Assembly (NCBI GenBank): GCA_026315105.1 | Contig: CM048744.1 | Span: 26,825,759-26,889,758 of the forward strand | Direction of reading: 5' to 3' | Source: Locusta migratoria | Lineage: Eukaryota; Arthropoda; Insecta; Orthoptera; Acrididae | DNA: 64,000 nucleotides | In this document: piece after piece, positions 9,986-21,415 of the stretch | How the letters are laid out: the number at the start of each line of letters is the position of its first letter | How positions within the stretch are numbered: position 1 is the first letter of the stretch | Made by a program: the position numbers and the translations under genes | Notes under the pieces: generated by a model | Told to the model about the DNA's origin: nothing | Databases searched by the model: none | The model's input: only the letters and a program-made list of their open reading frames with translations

Positions 9986-10890
9986 GCTCTTGCTGGAGTG
10001 GGACATTTATTTAACCGTCCACTATTTTCCTTAGAAAGCACAATTTCGCAGTAATTCAGTGATTAATTCTTTAATGTTCTTGAATGTTATTAATGCCTGA
10101 GAACATATACTTGTGAGAATTTCACTCGCCTTTGTTTGTTTCACGTGTAACGACGGTGCTGCAGCAGTACGCAGTGACGGGTTCTCCGCAGAAGTCAGCG
10201 AGAAAATGCCGGTTGCTGTCGTTGATTAGCCGAAGGTCGGCGCGCTGAACTGCAAGACACTGCCTGCTGTTGCGGACCGCGATTGACACTTTTTTTTTAA
10301 ATGTAAATGAAAAATGTTTGTTTCTTTTTGGATTCTCATTGAGATAAAGTTTCGTTGCAATTGTGATTTGTAATACTGAATTTTGAATATCACTTACGTC
10401 ACATAATTTTAAAATAAAAAGTTTAAAACTGAAGTTACTGATAAGTGTCCACGATTTCTAAATATTGAATCAAGATGTGCAAATGATTTTTCTTAAGTGA
10501 TGGTAATTCTGAAATGAATTTTGAATGTGTTCTGAACGACTTACACGAAAGTTGTGTGTTCCCAAAGTGGCACGATTATTGACATTACGATATCGATAAC
10601 AGTAACAGACGAGCTATGGAATAAACAGAGACTATCATACCAACTGAAATGAAAATTTTGACTCAGGTTTGGCCAATCCATTGGATCTTACTGTGGAATA
10701 AAATTTTGATTTAATTCATTTCTTCAATTTGAGGAACTTTATTAAGAAGAATATAAAGTTTAGTATTAACGGTCATTTAAATTTTTTGTTGTTGGGGTGC
10801 TAGTTAACTTCGGGTACGAAGTCATAGTCATTCAAGAAGCTGTTTGTTTATTATATCTGAAGTAACTCAAAAACTAGTACCAGCACAATG
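9986..10890. other. Unassigned 0.9-kb interval
   Basis: A short GC-richer patch at 10140-10265 sits in AT-rich sequence. I see no frame, repeat end or RNA gene that can be supported. Confidence 0.5.
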
Positions 10891-10897
10891 TCTTCCT

Positions 10898-11690
10898 ACC
10901 TGTTTCGTCCTCATACATTTCTTCGATCTCGTCATCGTCGGCAGAGCTAGATGACATGTAATCTTGCATTAGTCTAGTCGGTGTTGGCTTCGTATCTATC
11001 TAGACTACGTTAATGCGATGACTGGGCTACTCCTACTAGTTTACCCGCATTCTCATTTTCTTATTCATTATTAGACCTACACTTGTAATACTCACAAATG
11101 ATTCTGTATTTATAATACTGTACACACGTGACTCAAAATCCTGTTCCTCTTCCCACCAAACTTCCATAATACCCACTATATCTAGCTTCATCCTATCTAT
11201 TTCGCTTTTTAAATTTTCTAACCTTGCTATTCGATTAAGGGATCTAACATTCCACGGTCCAATCCATAGAATGCCAGTGTTGTCTTTCCTAATTTCCTCC
11301 TGAGTAGTCCCCACTCGGAGATCCGAATCGAGGACTATTTTACCTGCGGAATACATTACTCAAGAGGTTGCCATCGACATATATTCATTCAGTAGAGATG
11401 TATGTCCTTGGTAAAAGTAACGGCTGTTGTAGTTTCCCCTTGCTTTCAACATTCGCAGTATGAGAAAGCCACATTAGCTGATGTTGCAAGATCAGCTCAG
11501 TCAATCATCCAGCCTGTTGCCTCTTCAACTACTGAAAAAGCTGTTGCCTGTTTTCAGAAACCACATGTTTGTCCGGTCTCTCCACAGATGCTCCTCCGCC
11601 GTAGTTACACCTATGATACGGCTATCTGTACCTCTGAGGCACGCAAGCCAACCCACCTCGGCAATTTCCGTGATTCAGGGGATGGTGATA
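10898..11690 (-). pseudogene. Old RTE: inverted 5' UTR and endonuclease start
   Basis: The minus strand reads the 5' leader (11357-11690) and the start of the apurinic-type endonuclease (11356-11036: ILWIGPWNVRSLNRIARLEN, then LDIVGIMEVWWEEEQDF). It corresponds to 12880-13640 of the younger copy. The usual 'SEVRW' is 'MEVWW' here. It abuts, in opposite orientation, an RT piece of the same family at 11691, the layout expected from a 5' inversion during target-primed reverse transcription. Confidence 0.75.
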
Positions 11691-12262
11691 AGATACACAA
11701 TTCTGCGAGAAGATTTCGACAGAGCACTAAAATATTTGAGTCGAAACAAGGTTTCGAGCAGATAATGTTCCCACAGATTTACTGATGCCCTTCAAAAAAC
11801 TGTTCAAATGTTTGTTAAGCTTATGGGACTTAACTGCTGGGTCATCAGTCCCTAAACTTATAAACTACTTATAAACTAACTTATACTAAAGACAACATAA
11901 ACATCCATGTCCGAGGGACAATTCGAACCCCTGACGGGAAGCCCTTCAGAGACGTAGTCATGACAAAACTATTCTATTCGGTGCCCAATATCCATGAGAC
12001 AGCAGATATATCCCCAGACATAAAAATTATATAATAATTCAAAATAACTCAGAAGCAGACTGGTACGAAAAAGAACTATCGGAATAATAACTCATGGTTG
12101 AAAAATAATTAAACGAATTGTTCAAAGAAAAATCTAAAAATTAGTAGAATCCGACCTGAGGGAAGATTAGTTTGGATTTACGAAAAATGTAGGAACATAC
12201 GACGCAATACTGACCTTGCGACTTCTTTCAGAAGACACTTAGGGAAAGAAAGAGCTGCGTTT
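11691..12262 (+). pseudogene. Old RTE: reverse transcriptase fragment
   Basis: Plus-strand, badly decayed match to about 14640-15060 of the young RTE ('ILREDFDRALKYLSRNK' near 11700, then the segment before the RT palm up to about 12262). It is split by a SINE at 11795-11940 and followed by about 500 bp of unrelated sequence. The 3' remainder lies at 12771-12853 and 16165-16562. Confidence 0.65.
11795..11940 (-). repeat. Family-1 SINE, 5'-truncated
   Basis: Flanked by the 8-bp duplication GCCCTTCA (11787-11794 and 11941-11948) inside the old RTE. The tRNA-like head is missing beyond the B box. Confidence 0.85.
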
Positions 12263-12770
12263 GTGCTGTGCCGACCATCCAGACTGCATCACCAACAAGT
12301 TTCGGAGATATCTCAGTCAAATCCATTTGGGAATAACGCGTGTTACAGAGGTCACATGATTTAAAGAATAGCCCCAAGTGAAGTGAGCAAGGCGATGCAA
12401 TAAGAGCTGAGTGTGGCTCCGTTGCTGGCGATAACTGCTGCTACAAGCATCGGCACCGAATCGAAGAACCTCTGGATGAGTTGCTGTGGTTGAGCAGTCC
12501 GTGCTGCTTCCACATTGGAAATCGTGTCGTAGTCTTTCTGCAATAGATTGAAGGCGAGACGTCGGGAGAACAGAGAACTGAAGGCAGCAATGCAATCTCA
12601 TCAATGTGCAAAGAAGTCTTAACAATGCATACAACTTGTCGCCGCGCATTGTATGGGAGGCCAGTAGGTTCTAATACCCGAGGGAATTTATTTAGGAACT
12701 GATACAGGGAAAGTAGTACATGAGCTTTGCTGTACGTGCAGTGGAAAATTTTGATGGTCGGACGGGTGAA
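12263..12770. other. Unassigned insert within the old RTE
   Basis: It interrupts the old RTE but has no terminal repeats I can see. Overlapping minus-strand frames (12317-12884) have no recognisable domain. Confidence 0.4.
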
Positions 12771-12853
12771 AACACAGAATGGAGAATGGAAGATGAGCAA
12801 TTTGTTAACCCTAATTATGAATTTAAGTGTTAGAATGTCATTTCTGAATGTAT
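12771..12853 (+). pseudogene. Old RTE: piece of the RT thumb region
   Basis: Degenerate match to the segment around 15610-15740 of the young RTE (AATTTGTTAACCCTAATTAT versus AATTTGTTAACATCGAATAT). It runs up to the young RTE's target site and resumes at 16165. Confidence 0.6.
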
Positions 12854-12863
12854 GAGTGCGGAA

Positions 12864-15800
12864 GTGTGGAAGTGCCACTCCCATGAACCACAGACATTGC
12901 CGAGGTGGGGTGGCTTGCGTGCCTCAACGATACAGATAGCCGTACCGTAGGTGCAACCACAGCGGAGGGGTATCTGTGGAGAGGCCAGACAAACGTGTGG
13001 TTCCTGAAGAGGGGCAGCAGCCTTTTCAATAGTTACAGGGGCAACAGTCTGGATGATTGACTGAGCTGGCCTTGTAACATCAGCTAATGTGGCTTTGCCA
13101 CACAGCTACTGCGAACGGCTGAAAGCAAGGGGAAACTACAGCCGTTACCTTTCCCGAGGACATGCAGCTCTACTGTATTAACATATGATGATGGCATCCT
13201 CTCGGGTAAAGTATTCCGGAGGTAAAATAGTCCCCCATTCGGATCTCCGGGCGGGGATTACTCAGGAGGATGTGATCATCAGGAAAGACAATACTGGCAT
13301 TCTTCGGGTCGGAGCGTGGAATGTTAGACCCCTTAATCGAGTAGGAAAATTAGAAAATTTAAAAAGGGAAATGCATAGGTTGAAGTTAGATATAGTGGGG
13401 ATTAGTGAAGTTCGGTGGCAGGATGAACAGGATTTCTGGTCAGGTGAGTACAGGATTATAAATACAAAATCAATTGGGGGTATCACAGGAGTAGGATTGA
13501 TAATGAATAAGAAAATAGGAATGCTGGTAAACTACTATGACCAGCACAGTGATCGCATTATCATTGTCAAGATAGATACGAAGCCAACACCGACAACAGT
13601 AGTACAGGTTTATATGCCAACTAGCACTGCCGATGATGAGGAAATCGAAGAAATATAAGAGGAAATTATTCAGACAATTAAGGGAGAAGAAAACTTAATT
13701 GTTATGGGAGACTGGAATTCGGTAGTAGGACAAGGAAGGGAAGGGAAGATAGTAGGTGAATATGGTCTGGGCAAAAGGAATGAAAGAGGAAGCCGCCTGG
13801 TAGAATTTTGCACAGAACATAATTTAGTTATAACAAACACCTGGTTCAAGAATCACAAAAGAAGGTTGTATACGTGGAAGAGACCAGGAGACACCGGAAG
13901 GTATCAGATAGATTTTATAATGTTAAAACATAGATTCCGGAACCAGGTTATCAACTGTAAGACATACCCAGGGGCCGATATAGACTCTGACCATAACTTG
14001 TTAGTCATGAACTGTAGGCTGAAACTGAAAAAACTGCAGAATGGTAGGAAAATAAGGAGATGGGACCTAGATAAATTGAAGGAACGTGAAGTTCTGGAGA
14101 ATTTCAGAGAAACATTTAGGCAACAATTGACAGATACAGGGGGAAATAAAACAGTAGGAGAGGAATGGGTAAAATTGAGAGATGAAATAATGAAGGTAGC
14201 AGAGGACAAAATAGGTAGGAATGCAAGACCTACAAAAAATCTTTGGATATCACAGGAGATTCTAAATTTAATCGATGAAAGGAGAAAATATAAAAATGCA
14301 GTAAATGAAACAGGCAAAATGGAGCACAGACGACTAAGAAATGAGATTGACAGGAAGTGCAAAATGGCTAAGCAGGAGTGGCTAGAAGGCAAATGCAAGG
14401 ATCTAGAAGAATGTATAAATAGGGAAAAAATAGATACAGCCTACAGAAAAATAAAAGAAACATTTGGAGATAAGAAAAACAGATCTGTGAATATCAAGGA
14501 CACTGATGGAAAACCAGTTCTCAGCAAAGAAGGGAAAGCTGAAAGGTGGAAAGAGTATATAGAGGGGCTCTACAAAGGAAACGAACTCGGAGACAATATT
14601 GTAGGAAGGGAGGAGGATGTAGATGAAGATGAAATAGGAGATACTGTATTGAGAGAAGAATTTGACAGAGCCCTGAAAGACCTAAGTCGAAACAAGGCCC
14701 CGGTAGTAGATGATATTCCCTCAGAGCTACTGAAGTCTCTGGGAGAACCAGCCATGACAAACCTGTTTCACCTGGTGCGTAAGATATATGAGACAGGAGA
14801 AGTACCCCCAGACTTTAAGAAAAATGTTATAATCCCCATTCCAAAGAAAGCAGGTGCAGACAGGTGTGAAAACTACAGAACCATCAGTCTAATAAGTCAT
14901 GGATGCAAAATATTAACACGAATTATATACAGAAGGATGGAAAAGCTGGTGGAAGCCGACCTCGGGGAAGATTAGTTTGGATTCAGGAGAAATGTAGGAA
15001 CACGGGAGGCAATACTCACTTTACGGCTTATCCTAGAAGATAGATTAAGAAAAGGCAAACCTACATTTCTAGCTTTTGTAGATTTGGAGAAGGCTTTTGA
15101 CAATGTTGATTGGAATAAACTCTTTCAAGTTCTGAAGCAAGCAGGAGTAAAATATAGGGAACGTAAGGTTATTTATAACTTGTACAAAAACCAGACAGCG
15201 GTTATCAGAGTTGAAGGGCATGAAAAGGATGCAGTGGTTGGAAAGGGAGTAAGACAGGGTTGTAGTCTTTATCCATTGTTATTCAATTTGTACATTGAGC
15301 AAGCTATAAAGGAAAGCAAGGAGAAATTTAGAGAAGGAATTAAAGTTCAGGGTGAAGAATTAAAAACATTGCGTTTTGCCGACGACATTGTAATAATCTC
15401 AGAGACAGCAAAGGACCTGGAAGAGCAGTTGAAGGGAATGGACAGTGTGCTGAAAGGTGCATATAAGATGAACATTAACAAGAGCAAAACTAGGGTAATG
15501 GAGTGCAGTGTAAGGAAATCAGATGATGCTGAGGGAATTAGATTGAGAACGAAGCAATAAAGGAGGTAGATGAGTTTTGTTATTTGGGCAGTAAAATAAC
15601 AAATGATTGTCGCAGTACAGAGAATATAAAATGCAGAATGGCAATGGGTAGAAAAGCGTTCTTGAAAAAGAGAAATTTGTTAACATCGAATATTGATTTA
15701 AGCCTAAGGAAGTCTTTTCTGAAGGCATTTGTATGGAGTGTTGCCTTGTATGGGAGTGAGACATGGACGATAAACAGTGCGGACAGGAAGAGGATTGAGG

Positions 15801-16154
15801 CTTTTGAAATATGGTGCTACAGAAGAATGCTGAAGATTAGGTGGGTGGATCGCGTAACTAATGAGCAGGTATGGAACAGAATTGGAGAGAAAAGAAATTT
15901 CTGGCATATCTTGACTAAAAGAAGGGATAGATTGGTAGGACACATTCTTAGACATCAAGGAATTGTGAATTTAGCATTGGAGGGAAGTGTGTGGGATAAA
16001 AATCGCAGAGGAAGACCAAGAGATGGATACAGTAAGCAGATTTAGACAGATGTAGGTTGCCGTTCTTATGTGGAGATGAAGAGGCTTGCTGAGGATAGGG
16101 TATTGTGGAGAGCTGCATCAAACCAGTCTCCGGACTGAAGACAACAACAACAAC
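12864..16154 (+). mobile_element. Nearly full-length RTE-clade LINE
   Basis: Complete by its boundaries: a 10-bp target duplication GAGTGCGGAA at 12854-12863 and 16155-16164, a 5' leader (about 12864-13184), one long endonuclease-RT frame and a 3' end with a CAA microsatellite (16141-16154). It landed in the C-terminal part of an older RTE copy of the same family. It is 3291 bp, in the usual range for RTE elements. It is inactive because the frame is broken four times. Confidence 0.92.
13185..16137 (+). pseudogene. RTE endonuclease-reverse transcriptase, broken
   Basis: The protein would nick target DNA and copy its own RNA at the nick. Order: apurinic-like endonuclease (13300-14010: ILRVGAWNVRPLN, ISEVRWQDEQDFW, MGDWNSVVGQG, SDHNLLVMN), a basic linker, then the reverse transcriptase (14640-15560: SRNKAPVVDDIPSELLKSLG, FLAFVDLEKAFDNVDW, GVRQGCSLYPLLFNL, LRFADDIVIIS) and a C-terminal region (15584-16137: SETWTINSADRKRIEAFE, GRPRDGYSKQ). 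Start chosen at the first ATG after the leader. Damage: in-frame TAA at about 13656, TAG at 14973, a frameshift near 15550, and TAG at 16043. Two of the three stops look like single transitions from CAG. The catalytic FADD motif is intact. Total about 980 codons, near the family's usual 1000. Confidence 0.9.
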
Positions 16155-16164
16155 GAGTGCGGAA

Positions 16165-16562
16165 TGTAGCCTTTTAAGCGAGTGAAACGTGGACGGTAAG
16201 TAGAAGAGGAGTAGAAGTGGAGAAGAAGAGGATAGAGGAAGTAGAAATGCAATGCTACGAAGTTCAGGTGGGTAGATCGTGTAACTAATGGAAAGCTACT
16301 GAAAAGAACTGAGGGAAAAAGTTAATGGGATAACTTGACTAAAAGAAGTGATCAATTAATGGGGCTCATTCTGAGAGATCAAGGAATAGTCGATTTAGAT
16401 TATAGTTAGAGTGCAGGGTAAAAATCGCAGAGGGAGACCACGATGCGAGTGCAGTAAAACGGCCCACGTTGCTGTGGGTTGTCGTTATTAGGAGAGGAAG
16501 AGGTTTGCACAGGATGTATAACTGCTTGGAAAATATCTTCGGACTTAAAACCACAAGAACGA
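16165..16562 (+). pseudogene. Old RTE: C-terminal and 3' end
   Basis: Continues the 12771-12853 piece beyond the young RTE: decayed matches to 'SETWTVSR', 'RWVDRVTN', 'DNLTKRS', 'GRPRCECSKT' and the terminal CGGACTTAAAACCACAAG. It is far more diverged than the young copy, giving the order of insertion. Confidence 0.7.
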
Positions 16563-17035
16563 AATGTTATCATGACTTTGTTAACAAAATCAACGAGGTC
16601 GTTTCTATATCACAAGAGTCCAAACCTTCCTCTGAGGTCACTGATTCTATTAACCATAGATTTTTCACTGTGATATTTCAGGCTTGCAGGCCGTCTAAAA
16701 TTCTGGTAATCTGCCGTGATTGGCCGATGCCGCGTAAGAAGGGCATTGCGGTCCGGAACACCACGTAACTGTAACTGTAACACCACGTATCACTGTCGGA
16801 ATAACTACACTTCTCAATACTATTAGGAGATCAGGTGATATATCATACACAGTATACACATGGTACAGTATTTTATTCAGATATAGGCTACAATTGTAAT
16901 TTGTGGTTGATACAGTACAATAGATCGCTGACTCATCTCTTTACTTAAGGTTTACATACGTTTACTTACAGCGACATACAGTGGGGTACCACAATGCGCG
17001 GTTGCTAGCCGTCGGAGGTTCGAGTCCTCACATCA
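16563..17035. other. Unassigned interval with a tRNA-like scrap
   Basis: Mostly unrecognised. 16998-17035 (GGTTGCTAGCCGTCGGAGGT then TCGAGTCCTC) looks like the head of a family-2 SINE cut off at both sides. A short TAACTG repeat lies near 16765. Confidence 0.4.
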
Positions 17036-17720
17036 GTTCTTGTGCGACACTTGACCATTCTTCCATGAGTGACATATCCAGATCAGCAACCGTCATAGGA
17101 GGGGGGGAGGGGGGTGTTCAAATGTTTGTAGAACTTATGGGACTTAACTACGGAGTCATCAGTCCCTAAGCTTACAAACTACTTACGAACTAGCTAAGAC
17201 TAAGGACGGCACAAATCTCCATGCCCGAGGGGGGATTCGAACCCCCGACAGTAGTGGCCGTGCAGACCGTGACTGGAGCGCCTCAGTCCCCTCGGCCACC
17301 GCGGACGGCGGAGGGGTGTGTTGCTGGTCTGGCTGCAGTACTTCTTACATGTGCATTCCACACGTGCTCATTCGGTTGTAAGTTCGGTGAACAAGCTGAC
17401 CACTCCATTCGATCACTTCCTTCAACTTCAAGCATATTTTCCACCAGTGTAGCTTTATGACAACGAGCATTATCGTCCACCTGAAGGAACCCATCTCTTA
17501 TGGCACCAGCATAGGGCACATCAAAAGGTCGGAGGATCTCGTCTCTATTCATCTGGGCAAACAAAGCGCCATTCTGAACGACATAGAGGTCCGTACAACC
17601 GCCGATACTGACTTCTGCGCACACCATTCGTCCACCACCATGATACGGTGATGTTTCCGGCACTAAAGTAGGACTGTTCCGAGGTCCAGTCCCCCCCCCC
17701 CTCCCTACATGAGGGAACTA
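17036..17720 (-). pseudogene. Tc1-like transposase fragment split by a SINE
   Basis: The minus strand encodes the catalytic half of a Tc1-type DDE transposase: VSIGGCTDLYVVQNG, YAGAIRDGFLQVDDNARCHK (second catalytic Asp within DDN) and WSACSPNLQPNEHVW (third acidic residue in EHVW), from 17663 to 17311. After the SINE at 17114-17310 the frame continues into the C-terminus (MTVADLDMSLMEEWSSVAQE, 17113-17040). The DNA-binding half and the first catalytic Asp are missing. Many substitutions make it non-functional. Confidence 0.8.
17114..17310 (-). repeat. Family-1 SINE, full length
   Basis: Complete head and body inserted in the Tc1 C-terminal coding region. The flanking G-rich tracts (GAGGGGGGTGT before, GAGGGGTGT after) are probably the target duplication, with length variation in the G run. 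Confidence 0.85.
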
Positions 17721-17749
17721 AACACAAAATACCAACAAATAATATAATT

Positions 17750-17995
17750 CCTTGAGACAACATTGTCTCGTTATACCAAAACGTATTAAACATAAGAAGA
17801 GGCAATAAATTAAAATTTGTGCTGTGGCCAGGATTCGAACCCGGGACCCCCTACTTACCGGGTCTCAGATAACACAGCGTTGCTTTAAGACAGTCCGTGT
17901 AGTCGCTTTGGCTGCAACGCTGTGTTAGCTGAGTGGTCCCCAGTTGCGCCTCAGACGTGTCAGAGTGAGGAAGTGCCTGACCGCTCCGAGTCGCC
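17750..17995. repeat. Pair of head-to-head tRNA-like SINE pieces
   Basis: On the minus strand 17885-17745 reads a tRNA-like 3' half with B box (GGGTTCGAATCCTGG) then GCACAAATTTTAATTTATTG. On the plus strand 17917-17995 reads the A-box half GCTGTGTTAGCTGAGTGGTC. The two share CGCTGTGTTA, forming a stem of 14 pairs (17872-17885 with 17917-17930) around a loop of about 31 nt. A third copy of the 3' half lies at 24990-25095 in plus orientation, beyond the Tx1-like LINE. Confidence 0.55.
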
Positions 17996-18142
17996 GGCAG
18001 TTTGTTTACGCTGTGCACGCGTCGCTTCGTTTCGAATACCTGTGTCATTGTGCATACGTTTGATCGCGTCTGTGACTTGATTGGTAACTTTGTGTACTTC
18101 TTTGCGTCATATGCAATTAGCCCTGTTAGGTTAATTTGCAGC

Positions 18143-21100
18143 ATGGCCCCAACGATACCCAGGAAGAACACCCTGCTATTTGAATTTGAAAAATCAACCC
18201 GAAACAAGCAACCGAGCTCACTGGAAGTGCATGATTGGGTAACGGGAACCTTTGGAATCAACACCGATCAGGTTCATACAGCCTACTATGATTTGGAACA
18301 ATACTGTTTTTACGTCAAACTGATTAACCCGGTGCTACTGGAACGTCAGGTGGTTCAACATGGAGGGGACGCTGAATTTCGTCATCGAGATGGATCGGTG
18401 AGTACTGTGAAAATTTCTAATGCTAGTGTAGAGTATAAAAATGTGCGAATCTTTAAGCTGCCCCCTGTAGTAGAGAACTGCTTTCTAAAAGAGGTCTTAC
18501 TGCAATACGGTGACATTAGGAACATTCACCTTGAACGGTGATCCAGTCAGTATAAATTGCAATGCTACAATGGCGTCCGCTCCGTTGAAATGCACGTTAA
18601 AGTAAATATCCCGTCACACATCACTGTTTGCGGGCATAGAGCTCAGATTCAGTATTCTGGTCAAGTATCGATATGTTATATTTGTAATCAAAGTGGTCAA
18701 GTAAGGAAAGACTGTCCACAACGTGTCACAATTTCGAAACCCACCCTCCAGCAGCGCAAAAACTGACGCTAGCTGATCTCTTTCCAGAAAATCGTGTCGA
18801 AGCAGCTAGTATACCAGGACCCTCTGTCACTGAAAAAGATGCAGAGCAGACTCCTAGCAAAGAGTTCCCTCCGTTGCCTCAAAAGCCGGTCGCGGATTCG
18901 AACCCGCTCAAAAGTGTCATAACCACTGCACCTACCAAGCGGCGTAAAACTCGCGATGGTAACAGCACTGACGAGGAAACGCAGGATCCCGAAAAACCGG
19001 AAAAACTTCAAAAGACAAACATTGTACGACCGTCAATTGACGTAGAAATGTACGATGACGTCACACAGAAACCCGCGATGCAACCCGTAATTGAGCAGGA
19101 AGTAGAGCAGGAAGTAGTGCCTCCGTCAGAGTGTTCCTCGCCGTCAACACCTCAAAGCGCGGTGCCACCACAATCCCACCAGGAAGCGATGCCCGATGTA
19201 AACATACACAGAATGGAAATCACTGCAGGTCAGAAAACCGTATACAGGCAACGCGAACACGAAAGAAACGCCGGTGGCGACACCGGTAACAAACAAAGTT
19301 TCGTCAGCAGTGTATACACACTGCCTGATTCAGGAATTGTAAACACACACGCGACCATTGCAGGCACTAGCGGTGACTCGCCGGACGACGGGCAAAGTTC
19401 AGTCCTGTGAAGTTGGCACCCCTTTTTTGGAAAATGTACATTTTTTTCAGAGTTCTAGACAGATATACAATAGTTCTGGAGTTCTCTGTACAAAATTTAA
19501 ATAGTTCTGCATAATTTCGCCGAAAAAATAGGAAAAATTACCACAAACTTGAGTTCTTTTAGTTTTTTTTAAATAATTATTTGCCTATTAGCACAAACAT
19601 AGTTCTGATCACAGTTCTAAATAGATATCAAAGAGTTCTACAGGAAATCCTAATGATATTTTTCTGTGCAGATTATACTTTATCAGATAAATGCAGTAAT
19701 GTAGAATCCATTGTCGCGTTACTGTAAATTGGCTCCATTTTTTGGAGAAATACACATTGTTTTTTGGGATTCTGTGTACATATACTATAGTTCTAGAGTT
19801 CATGTGAATATTTCTATGTAATTGCCTGAAAAAAATATTTGGAATATCTGATAAGCTGTCTTATTTGTGCCCGTTATTCGAGAAATATACATTTTTCTTA
19901 GGTCCTGACAGATATTCTATCCGCTGCACATTCAATTTTTGTTTTTACGTCTGAGTGATTACTGCTTATCGTAAACAAGAACTATTGCACATGTCCCTAG
20001 AACTCTGTAAAAAAAGTCTAATTTTTTAGAAAAAACGGATGCAAATTCCACAGTAGCATGTAAATGAATACTCCATTATTGTAATTATCTCATAAAGTAT
20101 AACCAGCACAGAAAAATGCTATTAGGATTTCTTGTAGAACTCTTTGACAGCTATTTAAAACTGTGATCAGAACTATGTTTGCGCTAATAGGCAAATAATT
20201 ATTTAAAAAACTAAAATAAACTCAAGTTTGTGGTAATTTTTACTATTTTTTTCGGCGAAATTTTGCAGAACTATTCAAAATTTGTACAGAGAACTCCGGA
20301 ACTATTGTATATCTGTCTAGAACTCTGAAAAAAAATTACATTTTTGAAAAAAGGGGTGCCAACTTCACAGCTCTCCCACTATTCAGAATTGCGATATTTC
20401 ACGAAATTCTGCAGAACTATTTAAATTTTGTACAGAGCACTCTAGAACTATTGCATATCAGTCTAGAACTCTGAAAAAAATTTACAGTTTTGAAAAAAGG
20501 GGTGCCAACTTCACACGACTCAGGCGCAATTTTGTGTAGTTTTTCTCGCTATTTACGCAATTAGCTCGTGAACTATTATCTGGGCAAAAAAATATCATTA
20601 GGATTTTCTGCAGAACTCTTTGAGAGCTATTTAGAACTGTGATCAGAACTATGTTTGAACAATTAGGCAAAAAATTATTTGGAAAAAACTAAAATTTGTT
20701 ACAATTTTTTGTAATTTTTTCTCGAATTAGTGCAGAACTATTTAAATTTTGTACAGAGAACTCCAGAACTATTGCATATCTGCCTAGAACTCTGAAAAAA
20801 ATGCACATTTTTGAGAAAAGGGGTGCCAACTTCACAGTAGCGTGTAAATGGATTCCCCATTAATGCAATTATCTCATGAAGTATAATCTGCACAGAAAAA
20901 TGTCATTAGGATTTCCTGTGGAACTCTTTGAGAGCTATTTAGAACTGTGATCAGAACTATGTTTGAACAATTAGCCAGAAAATTATTTTGAAAAAAGTAA
21001 TTTTTGTGGTAATTTTTCCTATTTTTTCGGCGAAATTATGCAGAACTATTTAAATTTTGTACAGAGAACTCCAGAACTATTGTATATCTGTCTAGAACTC

Positions 21101-21414
21101 TGAAAAAAATGTACATTTTCCAAAAAAGGGGTGCCAACTTCACAGGACTGCAAAGTTCGGCGCGCACCAAAGACGCGGTAGCTGCAAATCTGAAGACAGA
21201 AGTGAGGCAAGATTTTCAAACGTCGGTAAACATTGAAAAATTGCCCTCCACTTCTCGGACAAAGAAAACGGTACAGCCTAATGTGATCGTAACGCGCAGC
21301 AAAAACAAAAGTAAAGAGCGGACTGATCACACAAAAACCAGCGAAGGATTAGATGTTCGAATAGCCACGAAGATGGATTGGCGAGATTCTGATGATCCTA
21401 TAAATTTAAAATAG
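18143..21414 (+). pseudogene. Tx1-like LINE ORF1, broken and split
   Basis: ORF1 proteins of this group bind RNA. The N-terminal domain runs 18143-18541 (FEFEKSTRN through QVHTAYYDLEQYCFYVKL) and is followed by an in-frame TGA at 18539, probably a former Trp codon. A zinc knuckle (18680-18725) reads CYICNQSGQVRKDC; the His of the CCHC pattern is Gln, so metal binding is doubtful. A frameshift lies near 18760. A hydrophilic tail rich in Pro, Glu and Ser follows to 19399 and resumes at 21151-21414. The 1751-bp foldback sits between. Reading across it, the 7-bp repeat falls in frame (QS codons) and the tail continues. Confidence 0.8.
19400..21150. mobile_element. Foldback DNA element with 7-bp target duplication
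   Basis: Ends are CAGTCCTGTGAAGTTGGC at 19400 and its complement ending at 21150. They are flanked by the perfect direct repeat CAAAGTT (19393-19399 and 21151-21157). Internally it is built of about 310-320-bp monomers and 140-bp half monomers: leftward units start near 19400, 19715 and 19857, and rightward units end near 20048, 20370, 20515, 20837 and 21150, each closing with GGGGTGCCAACTTCACA. The symmetry centre is near 19965. No frame inside encodes a recognisable transposase. The 7-bp duplication and long repetitive inverted arms recall Galileo-type foldbacks of the P superfamily, but without a transposase that is an inference. Confidence 0.88.
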
Positions 21415-21415
21415 C

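Noticed and set aside
12317..13029. Minus-strand frames of 63-147 codons
   Set aside because: They span the unassigned insert, old RTE coding DNA and the young RTE leader on the wrong strand.
13262..14755. Several minus-strand frames opposite the RTE gene
   Set aside because: Antisense shadows of the endonuclease-RT frame.
19400..21150. CRISPR array or simple satellite
   Set aside because: Units are 310-320 bp, lie in both orientations, have fixed ends and a target duplication, and the genome is eukaryotic.
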